Shown one piece after another: positions 49,163 to 60,076 of a stretch of DNA of 64,000 nt. The notes under the pieces were generated by a model. It was given only the letters and a program-made list of their open reading frames with translations. It was not told the DNA's origin and made no database searches. Origin of the DNA: JAMZMI01 sp963848175. Its GTDB lineage: Bacteria > Bacteroidota > Bacteroidia > Cytophagales > Cyclobacteriaceae. The first letter of the stretch is position 1, and every line of letters starts with the position of its first letter. The translations under genes and the position numbers were made by a program. The stretch is taken from positions 186,001 to 250,000 of the forward strand of contig CAWKCO010000006.1 in the NCBI GenBank assembly GCA_963848175.1, written 5' to 3'.

Positions 49163-52100
49163 ATGTTATCTGAAGGAATTAAAGCGGGGCTAGACAAATA
49201 CAAGCGAAAACTTTACTTAAGGCGACTGAGTAAGGGGGTTTTGCTGACGCTTTCCTTTTTCATCTTTTTGTTTATTCTCATCAATAGTCTAGAGGCTTTC
49301 TTTTGGTTCGATGAAAGCGTGAGGCTATTTCTATTTCTCACACTTGTCATAGCGTTCATTGTTCCATTTGCCTACATGGTTTTGATACCAATCTTTGAGC
49401 TGATTAAACTCAAACGAGGAATCACTGAGCATCAAATAGCCAAAGACATTGGAAAATTTTTCCCAGAAGTAAACGACAGACTACTTAACTTACTAGAGCT
49501 CAATGAGTTAAGCACTTCAAGACAAGCTCTTGTCGTTGCATCCATTGAGCAGAAGGAAAAAGAACTTCAAGTTATCGACTTTTCGCAAGCGATCAACTTG
49601 AACGTTAATTTCAAATATCTCTATTGGTTCGTCGCAGCTATGCTGCTGCTCGTTTCCATTAGCATACTAAGGCCTCAACTCATTAAGGAGAGTAGCAGTA
49701 GAATATTAAAATTCAACACGCAATTTGAAAGGCCAGCACCATTTCAATTTCTAATCAATAATGAAAGCCTGGAAGTTTTTCGCAATGAGGATTTTGAATT
49801 GAATGTTACTATTGATGGCAATCAAACTCCAGATGCTGTCTATGTGATTATTGACAATACTCGCAAAGTGAGGATAAATCAAGACCAAGAGGGTATTTAC
49901 AGTTATATATTTAACAATATTCAAACCCCAATTCATTTTCAAATGGAGGGCGCGGGTTATCAATCCAAAGAGTATGAGCTCGTAGTGCTCAACCGGCCAG
50001 AAATCGATCGTTTCGATTTGATTCTGGATTATCCTTCCTACACCAATATGGAGGATGAGACTTTAGAAAATATTGGCAGTGCCATCGTGCCAGAAGGAAC
50101 TGCTGTCACCTGGAAATTGAGAACAAGAAACACTTCCAAGGCTTTTATTCAAATAGATAGCACTAAATCACTATTTAAATCTCTTGATAATGAGCACTTT
50201 ACGTTAGGAAAAACCGTGAGTTCTGCATTTCAATATGATCTGATCATTAACAATGAGCACGGGAATAACCTCCGTCCCATTTCTTATTCCATTGATATTA
50301 TCAAAGACAATCATCCTCAAATTGAGGTTGCCTATCAAGTCCGATTCCATTCTCTTTTCTTCTGTTCTTATTTATGGAAAAATATCCGATGACTATGGGT
50401 TTAAAAGATTGACACTTTATCAACGCAATCCGATAAGCGAGAAAATCACTGCTATTCCTTTGAAATTCAACGAAAAAGCAAACGAGCAAAATTTCTATTA
50501 CGAATGGTCTCTTGAAAATGCCGGACTTGAGGATGCAGACATATCGGTGGAACTATGGGTTGGGGTAACGGATAATGACCGTGTAAATGGCTATAAAGAA
50601 ACGCTTTCGAAAAAATACTATTTTGAAAGACTGGCCAATGAAGAGATTGATCAAATACTTGAACAAGGCTCTAACAAAACCCAAAGCAAAATTCAGCAAG
50701 CAGAGAAAAAAGCTGAAAACCTCAATGAGAAGCTTAAAAGCCTCGAAGATCGTTTAAAAAGTAAAAAAGAGTTAGGGTGGCAAGAAGAAAAACAAATCAA
50801 AGACATTATCAATCAAAAAGAAGATCTTCAAAAATCTATTGAGGAGTTGAAGCAAAAACACGAAGAACTCATTGCTTCTCAGAAACAGTTTGACAAGCAA
50901 ACGGAAAAACTACAAGAGAAATCACAAGAGCTCCAAAAACTCATGGATGAGCTTCTGGATGAAGAGACGAAAAAAATGTATGAGGAGCTCAAAAAACTAT
51001 TGGATGAAAAAAAGGGTCTTGACGAAATAAACGAACAACTTTCAAAGATTAAACCAAGTGAAAAGAATCTAGAAAAGGAGTTAGAACGTGCACTGGAGCT
51101 TTTCAAAAGGTTAAAAATGGAGACTCAGCTTGAAAACGTAACCAACGATCTTGAAAAACTGAGCGAAGAACAGCAGGGATTGGCTGAAGAAAAAAAGGAT
51201 ACGAAAGAAGAGCAAAAAACCAAACAAGACGAGATCAAGGAAAAGTTTGAAAAGTTAAGCGAAGAGCTTGACGAAGTTGAAAAGCTGAACGAAGAACTGG
51301 AAAACCCCGAACCTTTGGACGATCTGGAAGAGGAAGAAAATGATATTCAAGAAAATCTGGATGAGCTCTCTGAAGAAATGGACAGCAAACCATCTAAGCA
51401 AAGCAAGCAAAAGCAAAGTGACACAGCCAAAAAGATGAAGCAAATGGCTCAAAAGATGAGCGCTATGCAAGCCGAAATGGAAATGGAATCCATGGAAGAG
51501 AACATGGAAAACCTTAGAGACATCCTTGATAATTTGATCAAAACTTCATTTGAACAAGAAAGGATCATTCAAGAACTTAGATCAGTATCACAGACCGATC
51601 CACGGTTTTTAAAGTTATCTCAAGACCAACTGACTTTGGTAGGCAACACCAAAATAATCGAGGACAGCTTATTGGCTCTAGCCTCTAGGGTAGCACAGAT
51701 CAGCAACTTCGTAACGAGAGAAATTGACCAAATCAATAGGAGCTTGGACTTAGCGCTGAATGCCATCAAGGATAGAGAAAAAGGTAAGGCTGCCACTCAC
51801 CAACAATTTGCCATGACTTCTATGAACAATTTAGCACTTTTGCTAGATGATGTGTTGCAGCAAATGCAGATGGCTATGAGCGAAGGAATGGGTAAACCGA
51901 AAAAAGGACAGAAACCTAAGTCCGGCCCTAGCATGAGTGAGCTCCAAAAGCAACTGAGTGAGCAGATTAAAGAATTGAAGAGCAGTGGTAAGACAGGAAG
52001 ACCACTCTCTGAAGAACTAGCGAGACTAGCAGCTGAACAAGCCAAGATTCGTAAGGAGATGGAGTCGCTGCAAAAGAAGCTAGATGGTCAGAAAATGGAC

Positions 52101-52448
52101 GGTGGAGACGGTGGATCTGAAGGTCTGAAAGAAGCTATTGAAAAGATGCTTCAGAATGAAGAAGATTTAGTGAATAAACGTTTATCTCAAAACCTGATCA
52201 ACAGGCAGCAAGATATCATTTCGCGAATGCTTGAGTCTGAGAAATCTGAAAGAGAACAGGAACAAGATCCACAGCGTGAGTCAAAAACAGCAACTGAAAC
52301 TGAAAGGAATATTCCTCCTGCATTTGAGGAGTATCTGAAAGCAAGAAAAAAGGAAATCGAATTATTAAACGCAATTCCATTAGATTTAAATCCTTTTTAT
52401 AAAAAAGAAGTAAACGAATATTTTAGAAGACTAAGCACCCAAGATTAA
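49163..52448 (+). CDS. DUF4175 family membrane protein, frameshifted
   Basis: About 1095 residues reconstructed. Two N-terminal membrane helices (about 25-47 and 52-75) and a third near 150-168, then a large extracytoplasmic part of beta domains. From about 490 a very long, charged coiled coil rich in Lys and Glu follows (KEDLQKSIEELKQKHEEL and similar). The first frame ends after VAYQVRFHS at 50,392 and the other frame continues with SILFSSVLIYGKISDDYGF, so a base is wrong near 50,325-50,345. Function of the family is unknown; the design suggests an envelope-spanning or scaffold protein. The ATPase gene follows 3 bases later. Confidence 0.85.
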
Positions 52449-52451
52449 CGA

Positions 52452-52850
52452 ATGGACACTATACAAATACAAATTCCATCGATTGCCGAAAACATTCGAA
52501 TTGTAGAGAGTTTTATAGACAATGCAAAGGAGAAGTTTCATCTCAATGATGACATCTATGGCAATATAATGATTGCTGTGACTGAGGCTGTGAACAACGC
52601 GATTCAACATGGAAACAAATCCATGACTTCCAAAAATGTTTATTTGCAACTCGATCTGGAAAGCAACCACATCAAGTTTACCATTACTGATGAAGGCACA
52701 GGTTTCAACTACAAAAACCTACCAGATCCAACAGCTCCTGAAAACCTTGACAAGATTGGTGGTAGAGGCATATTCCTTATGAAAAATCTCGCTGATGAGG
52801 TTTCTTTCAACGAAACAGGCACGTCTACAGAACTCACTTTCTACTTCTAA
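52452..52850 (+). CDS. RsbW-like anti-sigma-type ATP-binding protein
   Basis: 132 residues, a single histidine-kinase-like ATPase domain of the anti-sigma type: N-box ITEAVNNAIQHGN (about 43-56, as AVTEAVNNAIQHGN), G1 TDEGTGFN, G2 GGRGIFLMKNLADE. Such proteins bind and inhibit a sigma factor or act as serine kinases on an antagonist. No partner gene is adjacent. Its stop overlaps the ybeY ATG by one base. Found in this operon position in other Bacteroidota. Confidence 0.87.
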   Translation: MDTIQIQIPSIAENIRIVESFIDNAKEKFHLNDDIYGNIMIAVTEAVNNAIQHGNKSMTSKNVYLQLDLESNHIKFTITDEGTGFNYKNLPDPTAPENLDKIGGRGIFLMKNLADEVSFNETGTSTELTFYF

Positions 52851-53270
52851 TGGAAGAGATTGAATTTTACTGTGAAGATATTAGTTATACTCTAGGGGAG
52901 GAAGAGGCAACCAAAAGCTGGCTCCTAAGCGTAGCAAAAGCTGAGAATCGCACTATAGAGGAGCTCAGTTACATTTTTTGCTCGGATGAATATCTACTTG
53001 AAATGAACAAAGTGCATTTGGATCATGACTACTTCACAGACATTATCACCTTTGACAATTCATTTGAAGAAAACGACATCATGGGTGATGTGTACATAAG
53101 CGTAGATCGTGTGAAAGAAAATGCCACTAGTTATGAGGTCTCATTCGATCAAGAAATGAATCGGGTACTCGTTCATGGGCTTACTTCATCTGTGCGGATA
53201 CAACGACAAGACTGACGAAGAGCAAGAGGAAATGACCTCCAAAGAAAACCAACACTTACAGACAAGATAA
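52850..53270 (+). CDS. ybeY: rRNA maturation endonuclease YbeY, frameshifted
   Basis: About 139 residues reconstructed. The YbeY core is clear: YLLEMNKVHLDHDYFTDIITFD (about 44-65), MGDVYISVDRVKENA and VLVHGLLHLCGYND, with the HxxxH zinc ligands. The sequenced frame stays wrong after VHG because of an extra G in the GGG near 53,173-53,178 and stops early at 53,215. The corrected frame ends at 53,270 with MTSKENQHLQTR. YbeY processes the 3' end of 16S rRNA and supports ribosome quality control. The third His of the classical motif is Asp here, a common Bacteroidota variant. Confidence 0.9.
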
Positions 53271-53276
53271 ATCAAG

Positions 53277-53292
53277 TGTTCCACGTGAAACA
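53277..53292 (+). other. parS-like ParB-binding site 1
   Basis: TGTTCCACGTGAAACA matches the bacterial parS consensus TGTTNCACGTGAAACA at all 16 positions. It lies between ybeY and mnmG, where a chromosome-segregation site is often seen near an origin. The parA and parB genes are not in this window. This is a sequence match to a well-known motif, not a measured binding site. Confidence 0.8.
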
Positions 53293-53322
53293 CTTGGAAG
53301 ACATAGAAAATACAAAATGAAA

Positions 53323-53338
53323 CGTTCCACGTGGAACA
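53323..53338 (+). other. parS-like ParB-binding site 2
   Basis: CGTTCCACGTGGAACA, a near-perfect dyad (GTTCCACGTGGAAC), matches the parS consensus at 14 of 16 positions. It is 46 bases from site 1 (start to start) and 10 bases before the mnmG ATG. The pairing of two sites strengthens the assignment. Confidence 0.7.
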
Positions 53339-53347
53339 CCTAGAATT

Positions 53348-55213
53348 ATGTTTCAAGAATATGATGTAATAGTTGTTGGCGCTGGTCATGCTGGATGTGA
53401 GGCTGCTGCCGCTGCTGCAAACATGGGCTCCAAAGTGCTACTTGCTACAATGAACATGAATACCATTGCACAAATGTCCTGCAACCCAGCTATGGGAGGT
53501 GTCGCTAAAGGTCAGATTGTTCGTGAAATAGATGCGCTTGGGGGCTACTCTGGTATCGTTACTGATAAAACGATGATCCAATTTCGTATGCTCAATAAGA
53601 GCAAAGGCCCTGCAATGTGGAGTCCAAGAGCACAATCCGATAGAATGCGCTTTGCAGAAGAATGGCGTTTGACACTAGAGTCTATCCCGAATGTGGACTT
53701 CTGGCAAGAAATGGTTACAGGCATACTTAGTAGAAGAGAATAAGATTTGTGGAGTGAAAACCAGCTTGGGTATTGAAATCAAAGCGAAATCTGTAGTACT
53801 TACCAATGGAACTTTTCTAAATGGGATCATTCACATAGGTGAAAAGAAGTTTGGTGGCGGCAGATCAGGCGAAAGAGAAGCCACAGGAATCACTGAACAA
53901 CTGGTTCAACTAGGCTTTGAGTCAGGAAGGATGAAGACAGGAACACCGCCAAGAGTAGATGGTAGGTCTCTTGGACTACACGAAAATGGAAGAACAACAA
54001 GGGGATGAAATTCCAAGCAAGTTCTCCTATTTACCGACCACTCAAGCCTCTAGCCAAACAGAGAAGCTGCTATGTTACCTATACGAATAACGAAGTGCAT
54101 GAAATGCTACAGACTGGATTTGATCGCTCTCCAATGTTCAATGGAAGAATAAAAGGATTAGGCCCAAGATACTGTCCATCCATTGAAGACAAAATCAATC
54201 GTTTTGCAGAAAGAGAACGACATCAAATATTCGTAGAACCAGAAGGATGGGACACAGTAGAAGTCTATGTCAATGGCTTTTCTACTTCATTACCAGAAGA
54301 TGTTCAATACAAAGCCATCACCAAGATTCCAGGTTTTGAAAATGCCAAAATGTTTAGACCTGGTTATGCTATTGAGTACGATTTCTTTCCTCCAACTCAA
54401 CTTAAAAACACCTTAGAAACTAAACTCATAGAAGGTCTCTACTTTGCTGGTCAAATCAATGGAACTACTGGATATGAAGAAGCTGCGTGTCAAGGCTTAA
54501 TGGCAGGAATTAACGCCCATCTCAAAACAAAGCAACAAGAACCTCTTATACTTAAAAGATCAGAAGCCTACATAGGCGTACTGATTGACGATCTGATAAA
54601 TAAAGGGACACAAGAACCTTACCGTATGTTCACTTCAAGAGCTGAATATCGCTTGCTATTGAGACAAGACAATGCAGATATTCGCCTAACACCATTAAGT
54701 TACAAACTTGGTTTGGCCAAAAAAGACCGCTATGATCTTACACTCGAAAAGATCAAACAGACATCATTACTCATTAATGATCTTAAGCAAAAAACATACA
54801 AGCAACAGGAGATCAATCCTAAACTAGAATTACTTAACACAGCTCCTATAAAAGACAGATCTTCTCTTCAGCAACTTCTAAAACGTCCAGATCTCTCAAT
54901 CACACAAGTATTAGCTCTGGATGAAGACCAAGAATTTTCAAACAAATACTCAACAGAAGTACAAGAACAAGCAGAAATTCTAATAAAATACGAAACATAT
55001 ATAGAGCGCGAACAATTGAATTCGGAGAAAATGCTCAGTCTGGAAGAACATAAAATCAACCCAGACTATAACTATCATAGCATAACTTCACTATCATCAG
55101 AAGCCCGAGAGAAACTTACTACAATAAAACCTAGCACGTTGGGACAAGCTTCGAGAATAAGTGGTGTATCTCCATCTGATATTTCCATATTAATGGTTCA
55201 TCTAGGAAAATAG
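53348..55213 (+). CDS. mnmG: tRNA uridine-5-carboxymethylaminomethyl modification enzyme MnmG, frameshifted
   Basis: About 622 codons, normal length. FAD-binding N-terminus (YDVIVVGAGHAGCEAAAAAANMGS, Rossmann GAGHAG), then SCNPAMGGVAKGQIVREIDALGG and KGPAMWSPRAQSDR. Later come PEGWDTVEVYVNGFSTSLPEDVQ, EGLYFAGQINGTTGYEEAACQGLMAGINA and EPYRMFTSRAEYRLLLRQDNAD. Frame changes are needed near 53,725, 53,965 and 54,045. MnmG with MnmE makes the cmnm5/nm5 base at tRNA position 34, upstream of MnmD at 4.1 kb. The methyltransferase gene starts right after its stop. Confidence 0.94.
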
Positions 55214-55214
55214 C

Positions 55215-56081
55215 ATGTACGAAAAGCTAGAAGAATGCCCGGCTTGTAAACATAGCCAATTCAACAATTTCATCATCTGCAAAGACCACTACATAAGTGG
55301 TGAGAGCTTTGCATTAGTAAAATGCAGCAAATGCCAACTAGTTTTCACCAACCCAAGACCAACAGAAGCAAGAGTAGCAGAGTACAACAAAACCCAATCC
55401 AACAACTCAAAACCTCAACTCTCGTCAGGATTAGTGAATACGATGGTCAAAAGAATCACTGGTAGATATAAGAAAGAGGTTATTACCAGACTTAAACATT
55501 CTGGTGCACTACTTGATTTTGGACTATACGATACAAAGTTCTTAGACAGCATGAGCAACTCTGGATGGAAAGTGGATGCCATAAGAACCCATTCCAATAA
55601 TCCGCTAAAACCAAAAGCACAAATAACAATTCTAGACAGCCTTGATGACTCAACCTCCAATCAACAATATGATGTCATCACAGCTTGGCATACACTAGAC
55701 CAGTCCTTCGGTTTAAAGTCGACCTTCAAACAACTGAAGAAATCATTGAAACCTGATGGTCTGATGTTCATCGCACTCACAAATCACAATAGTTTAGATG
55801 CCAAAAAATATAGAGAATACTGGGCCGCTTATGACCAACCAAGGGCTCTGTATCATTTCTCAGTAGATGCGTTTACAAGATTTGTGAAGCAAAATAGGAT
55901 GAATGTTCTAGATGTACTACCAATGAAATTTTATTCATACTACGTTTCCATTCTCAGTGAGAACCTAATCAATTCTAAAAACACCTATGTCAATGCCATT
56001 ACCTCAGGGTTAAAATCTAATAAAGCAGCTAAGCTAAACGACGATCAATATTCAAGCTTAATATACGTATTAACGAAATGA
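55215..56081 (+). CDS. Zinc-ribbon methyltransferase, class I SAM-like, degenerate motif I
   Basis: 288 residues. An N-terminal four-Cys zinc ribbon (CPAC...CSKC, about 8-42) is followed by a class I methyltransferase-like domain. The glycine-rich motif I is eroded (LLDFGLYDTKFL instead of a GxGxG loop), but post-motif features survive (YDVITAWHTLDQSF, LKKSLKPDGLMFIALTNHNS and YHFSVDAFTRFVKQN). It is either an active enzyme with an unusual SAM loop or a catalytically dead relative. It overlaps the next gene by 4 bases (ATGA), so it is translationally coupled in the mnmG operon. The substrate is unknown. Confidence 0.75.
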   Translation: MYEKLEECPACKHSQFNNFIICKDHYISGESFALVKCSKCQLVFTNPRPTEARVAEYNKTQSNNSKPQLSSGLVNTMVKRITGRYKKEVITRLKHSGALLDFGLYDTKFLDSMSNSGWKVDAIRTHSNNPLKPKAQITILDSLDDSTSNQQYDVITAWHTLDQSFGLKSTFKQLKKSLKPDGLMFIALTNHNSLDAKKYREYWAAYDQPRALYHFSVDAFTRFVKQNRMNVLDVLPMKFYSYYVSILSENLINSKNTYVNAITSGLKSNKAAKLNDDQYSSLIYVLTK

Positions 56082-57794
56082 AACAATTTCTGATCCTTAT
56101 CTCAATACTCCTATTTGCAGAATTGGCTCTACACAGATGCGCCAATCCAATGTCACCAACAGGAGGCCCTAAAGATACTATTCCACCGACTCTTCTATTA
56201 TCAGACCCAAGGGATCAGACTCTCAACTTTGCGGGCAAAGAAGTAACACTATACTTTGATGAGTTTATTAATGCCGATAAACTCAAGCAGAACTTGATCA
56301 TCACCCCAAACGCCGACATTAAGTATAAGCATGTTATAAAAAAGAGGGATTTAATATTAAAGTTCGATCAAGCATTTGAAGACAGTACGACCTATACTTT
56401 AAACTTCTTCGATGGAGTAACAGACATTACAGAGCGCAATCCTGTACCCAATCTTATCTTGGCATTCAGCACTGGCGATTTTATTGATTCTCTAACAGTC
56501 TACGGCTCGGTGACCGACTTGATGACTAACAAATACATACCAAAGTCTACAGTTGGACTTTATCCAATAACTGACTCTCTAGACATCTTCAAAAGCAAAC
56601 CCTACTATTTTGTGACTACAGATGAATATGGCAAGTATCAGATACAAAACATTAAAGCTGGAAAGTACAGAATAATATCATTCAATGATGAAAACAAAAA
56701 CCTTAAACTGGATGAGGCTACAGAATCTTATGGATTTTTAGCGGATACCATTAACGTACTAAAAGTACAAGACAGCATCAATTTAGTTAACATCAAAGTA
56801 GATGCATCACCATTAAAATTCATTTCAGCCAGACCAGCGGGCAAATATTTTGAGGCTAGATACAGCAAACCAATTAATAGACATGAAGTAGTGGCCATGG
56901 ACTCTCTTCAAGCTACCATCCCAACATCACTTACTTTAGAAAAGGACGCGATTCGTTTCTACCAAACCAAAAGCTATCCTCAAAATGGTAAACCTAAATA
57001 CATAATATCGGCTTACGACAGCCTCGGGAATACCACCATAGATACCGTAGAAGTTTCATTCATAGAATCTGCGAGGAAATATGCGGATTTCAAGGCTACC
57101 TTGGCAACCAACACCAAAAGCATCAACTAAAGATTATAATTATCAAATCTCATTTACAAAACCCATTACTTCAAGCTATTTGGATACAGTCAGCTACAGC
57201 ATTGATTCCTTAATCAAAATATCACTTCCCGTTAATTCAATCCAATGGAACAAACATAAGACAGACGTTTTCTTTCAACTTCCATTCGCACCTGAACAAT
57301 ATCAAGACACATTGAAGTCACTTGTAGACTTCTACAAACCAGACAGCCTTGAAACAGACACAGCCAAACTGTTACTCTTTCAACGATATAGTAAAGTTGA
57401 TCCAAACAAAGTGGTACTAACCATTCCACCAGCCACATTCATCTCAGCTGATCAAGACACCACTGTTCTACTTTCTCAAACGTTCAAACTTCTTGATAAT
57501 AGAGAAAAAGGAATTATCAAGTTGCAAGTAACCACTGAAGAACCAAGCTATTTCATTCAACTAATGACAACTAAATCAGAAGTTTTCAAACAACTGTATA
57601 ATTGTGAAACATGCACCTTTGATGAAGTACCTCCAGGAGAATATTTCATTAGAGTACTCATAGATAAAAACAATAATGGAAAGTGGGATATTGGAAATAT
57701 CAGGAATTTAGTCGAGCCGGAACCCATAATTTATTTCATGGAAAAGTCAGCTCTCAGAGCCAATTGGCAGATAGATCTAGAGTATTCGTTTTAA
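56078..57794 (+). CDS. Ig-like domain lipoprotein, frameshifted
   Basis: About 572 codons. Lipoprotein-like start ending LHRCANPMSPTGGPKDTIPP, a widespread Bacteroidota pattern, then SbsA/Big-type Ig-like domain (DPRDQTLNFAGKEVTLYFDEFINADKLKQNL) and strand-rich repeats. The first frame fails near 57,110-57,125 and the second continues with KDYNYQISFTKPITSSYLDTV. The end has CETCTFDEVPPGEYFIRVLIDKNNNGKWDIGN, a calcium-binding-like loop with DKNNNGKWD. Probably a surface protein. It ends 389 bases before the next gene, at the origin-like region. Confidence 0.8.
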
Positions 57795-58183
57795 CAATTC
57801 ATTCAATTGAAAACATCAATAATGTGTGTATAGCCTGTGGACAAACGAGGACAAAGTACCTAAGCTATACACACACCAATAACGAGATCATGGAATTCTA
57901 ACTAACACACATTCTCCAAGACTTAATCCACAAAATGATCCACTCAAAACCTTACCAACTTAATCAACATGAACAAGTATCAGATATCCACATATTAAAA
58001 TATATCATTCATTATCAGTAGATTAACAAATCAAAGGCTGTGCATAAACTAGAAGTAACTTTAACATATAAACATCTCGTAAATGCAACTAAAACTTTCG
58101 TCTAATTCTCCACAAATCCACAATCTAATAATAGAAGAAGTTTAATTTAAAATCTCTTTTTTTTAAAATATAACAGTGTCGAT
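57795..58183. other. Candidate chromosomal replication origin (oriC)
   Basis: A 389-bp gene-free stretch. DnaA-box-like 9-mers (consensus TTATNCACA or complement): exact TGTGCATAA at 58039-58047; one mismatch at 57825-57833, 57836-57844, 57865-57873, 57924-57932, 57984-57992 and 58106-58114. A perfect 12-bp inverted repeat (57823-57834 with 57864-57875) contains two of the boxes. The last 60 bases (about 58,123-58,175) are very AT-rich, as in a DNA-unwinding element. parS-like sites lie 4.5 kb to the left. No dnaA gene is nearby, which is usual for some Bacteroidota. The inference rests on the motif cluster and composition; function is unproven. Confidence 0.6.
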
Positions 58184-60007
58184 ATGTTCATAAGTCTTGC
58201 CTCAAAAATAAAATTCGCAATCCTAGCAATGATTTTGAGCTTGTCGGTTTTCGCACAATCCGACAAGGCCAAACTAGCGAATGAATATTACCAACAAGGC
58301 GAATTGGAAAAGGCTCAATCCATCTATGAGGATATCGACAACAACAGGTCTGATGTTCCGCTCATATTTTCCAACTACGTGGATTTATTGCAGCAAAAAG
58401 GAGAAACAGCAAAAGCCGAAAAATTTATTCAATCGAGTATCAAGGATTTTCCTTCTCAAATTGATTACCGGATTGCGCTGCTGCATTTGTATGAATCTAG
58501 TGGAGACATGGACAAGCGTGACAAATATTTGAAGGTCTTAGAAAAGGATTACGGCCAACACCCGATGCAACTCAATCTGCTTGCTCGTTCGTTGCTCAAT
58601 CAGCAGATGTACAATGAATCTTTGATGTTTTTTCTCAAAGCCCGAAAACTCTCGGGTGATCCTTCAGCTTTTGCACTGGATCTCGCCAATGTCTATCGGA
58701 TGCAAGGGAATCAGGCTCAAATGACTGAGGAGTACCTACTGTATGCTGAATCTAATCCGAGAAATCTTTCATACGTCAAGAACATTTTACAAAATATATT
58801 GGTAGATTCTGAAGCACAAGATTTGTTGGAGCAAACCCTGATTTCAAAACTTCAAAAATCCCCTGACGAATCACTTTACGCTGAGCTGTTGATTTGGCTG
58901 GAGCTACAGCGAAAAAATTTTTACGGAGCGTTTATTCAATCACGAGCATTGGATCGAAGATTGAATACAGAAGGCGAAGAAACCATGCGGGTTGGTAATA
59001 TTGCCATGGACAATGAAGCTTGGAAAGATGCCGTAGATATTTTCACCTATATCATAGACAAGTACCCGAACACTCGAAATTACTTCACTGCCAGAACGCT
59101 GCTTATTCGAGCCAAAGAAAATAAGATCAGAAATGAATTTCCTGTGGATACTCTGGCGATTAGAAACTTGGCCTTTGAATATCAAAACCTAGTCTCCGAA
59201 ATGGGCGAGAACCCAAGTACTTTGGATGTTTTGCGCAGCAAAGCTAGACTCCATGCATTTTATTTAAATGAATTGGATTCTGCAATAGCCATCCTCAATC
59301 GCGTTATCACAAATCGCCGCGCTCCGCGCACATTGGTTTCTCAATCCAAACTCGATCTGGGTGATATTTATTTGCTTGATGAACAGCCTTGGGAATCCAC
59401 CTTACTTTATTCACAAGTGGAAAAATCTGACAAAGAATCACCTATCGGTTATGAAGCCAAATTGCGAAATGCCAAACTCAATTATTACACTGGAAATTTC
59501 GCTTTGGCGAAAGAGCACTTGGATATTTTGAAATTGGCAACTACACGCGAGATTTCCAATGATGCTATTGCATTGAGTTTGTTGATTCAGGACAACACCG
59601 TATTCGATAGCACAGATCAGGTCATGCAGCAGTTTGCAAATATTGAATTGATGATCTACCGAAATTTGAAAGTGGAAGCAGAGCATGCTTTGAAAAAAAT
59701 GCTGGAGACTTATCAAAATCATTCCCTTACAGACGAAATATATTGGCTACTTTCAAAACTGGCGTTGGAGCGAGCCGATTATGACACGTCTATCGAGTAT
59801 TTGGATTTGATTGTGGAGAAATACGGAACCGACATCTTGGCCGATGATGCTTTTTATAAAAAAGCGGTCATCCTTTCTGATTACGTACTAGATAAAGAAA
59901 AGGCACTTAACGTGATGATTGAGTTTTTGAAACAATATCCCGGAAGTCTATACACGGCCGAAGCACGAACAAGAGTGCGAAAACTTCGTGGAGATTACGT
60001 CAATTAA
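58184..60007 (+). CDS. Tetratricopeptide-repeat protein with signal peptide
   Basis: 607 residues, intact. The N-terminus MFISLASKIKFAILAMILSL with VFAQ cleavage indicates export. TPR units run through most of the length (LANEYYQQGELEKAQSIYEDI, DKYPNTRNYFTARTLLIRA, SIEYLDLIVEKYGTDILADDAFYKKAVIL). The repeats form a curved scaffold for protein contacts; no enzymatic domain is seen. This protein is commonly located next to the Ig-like gene in related genomes, and the presumed origin lies between them. The function is unknown. Confidence 0.85.
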   Translation: MFISLASKIKFAILAMILSLSVFAQSDKAKLANEYYQQGELEKAQSIYEDIDNNRSDVPLIFSNYVDLLQQKGETAKAEKFIQSSIKDFPSQIDYRIALLHLYESSGDMDKRDKYLKVLEKDYGQHPMQLNLLARSLLNQQMYNESLMFFLKARKLSGDPSAFALDLANVYRMQGNQAQMTEEYLLYAESNPRNLSYVKNILQNILVDSEAQDLLEQTLISKLQKSPDESLYAELLIWLELQRKNFYGAFIQSRALDRRLNTEGEETMRVGNIAMDNEAWKDAVDIFTYIIDKYPNTRNYFTARTLLIRAKENKIRNEFPVDTLAIRNLAFEYQNLVSEMGENPSTLDVLRSKARLHAFYLNELDSAIAILNRVITNRRAPRTLVSQSKLDLGDIYLLDEQPWESTLLYSQVEKSDKESPIGYEAKLRNAKLNYYTGNFALAKEHLDILKLATTREISNDAIALSLLIQDNTVFDSTDQVMQQFANIELMIYRNLKVEAEHALKKMLETYQNHSLTDEIYWLLSKLALERADYDTSIEYLDLIVEKYGTDILADDAFYKKAVILSDYVLDKEKALNVMIEFLKQYPGSLYTAEARTRVRKLRGDYVN

Positions 60008-60076
60008 TTGAGAACCGAATTTTCTAAACCATAAAACATCGCCCAATTGACTTCACATCCTAAGTCTGCATTGATA

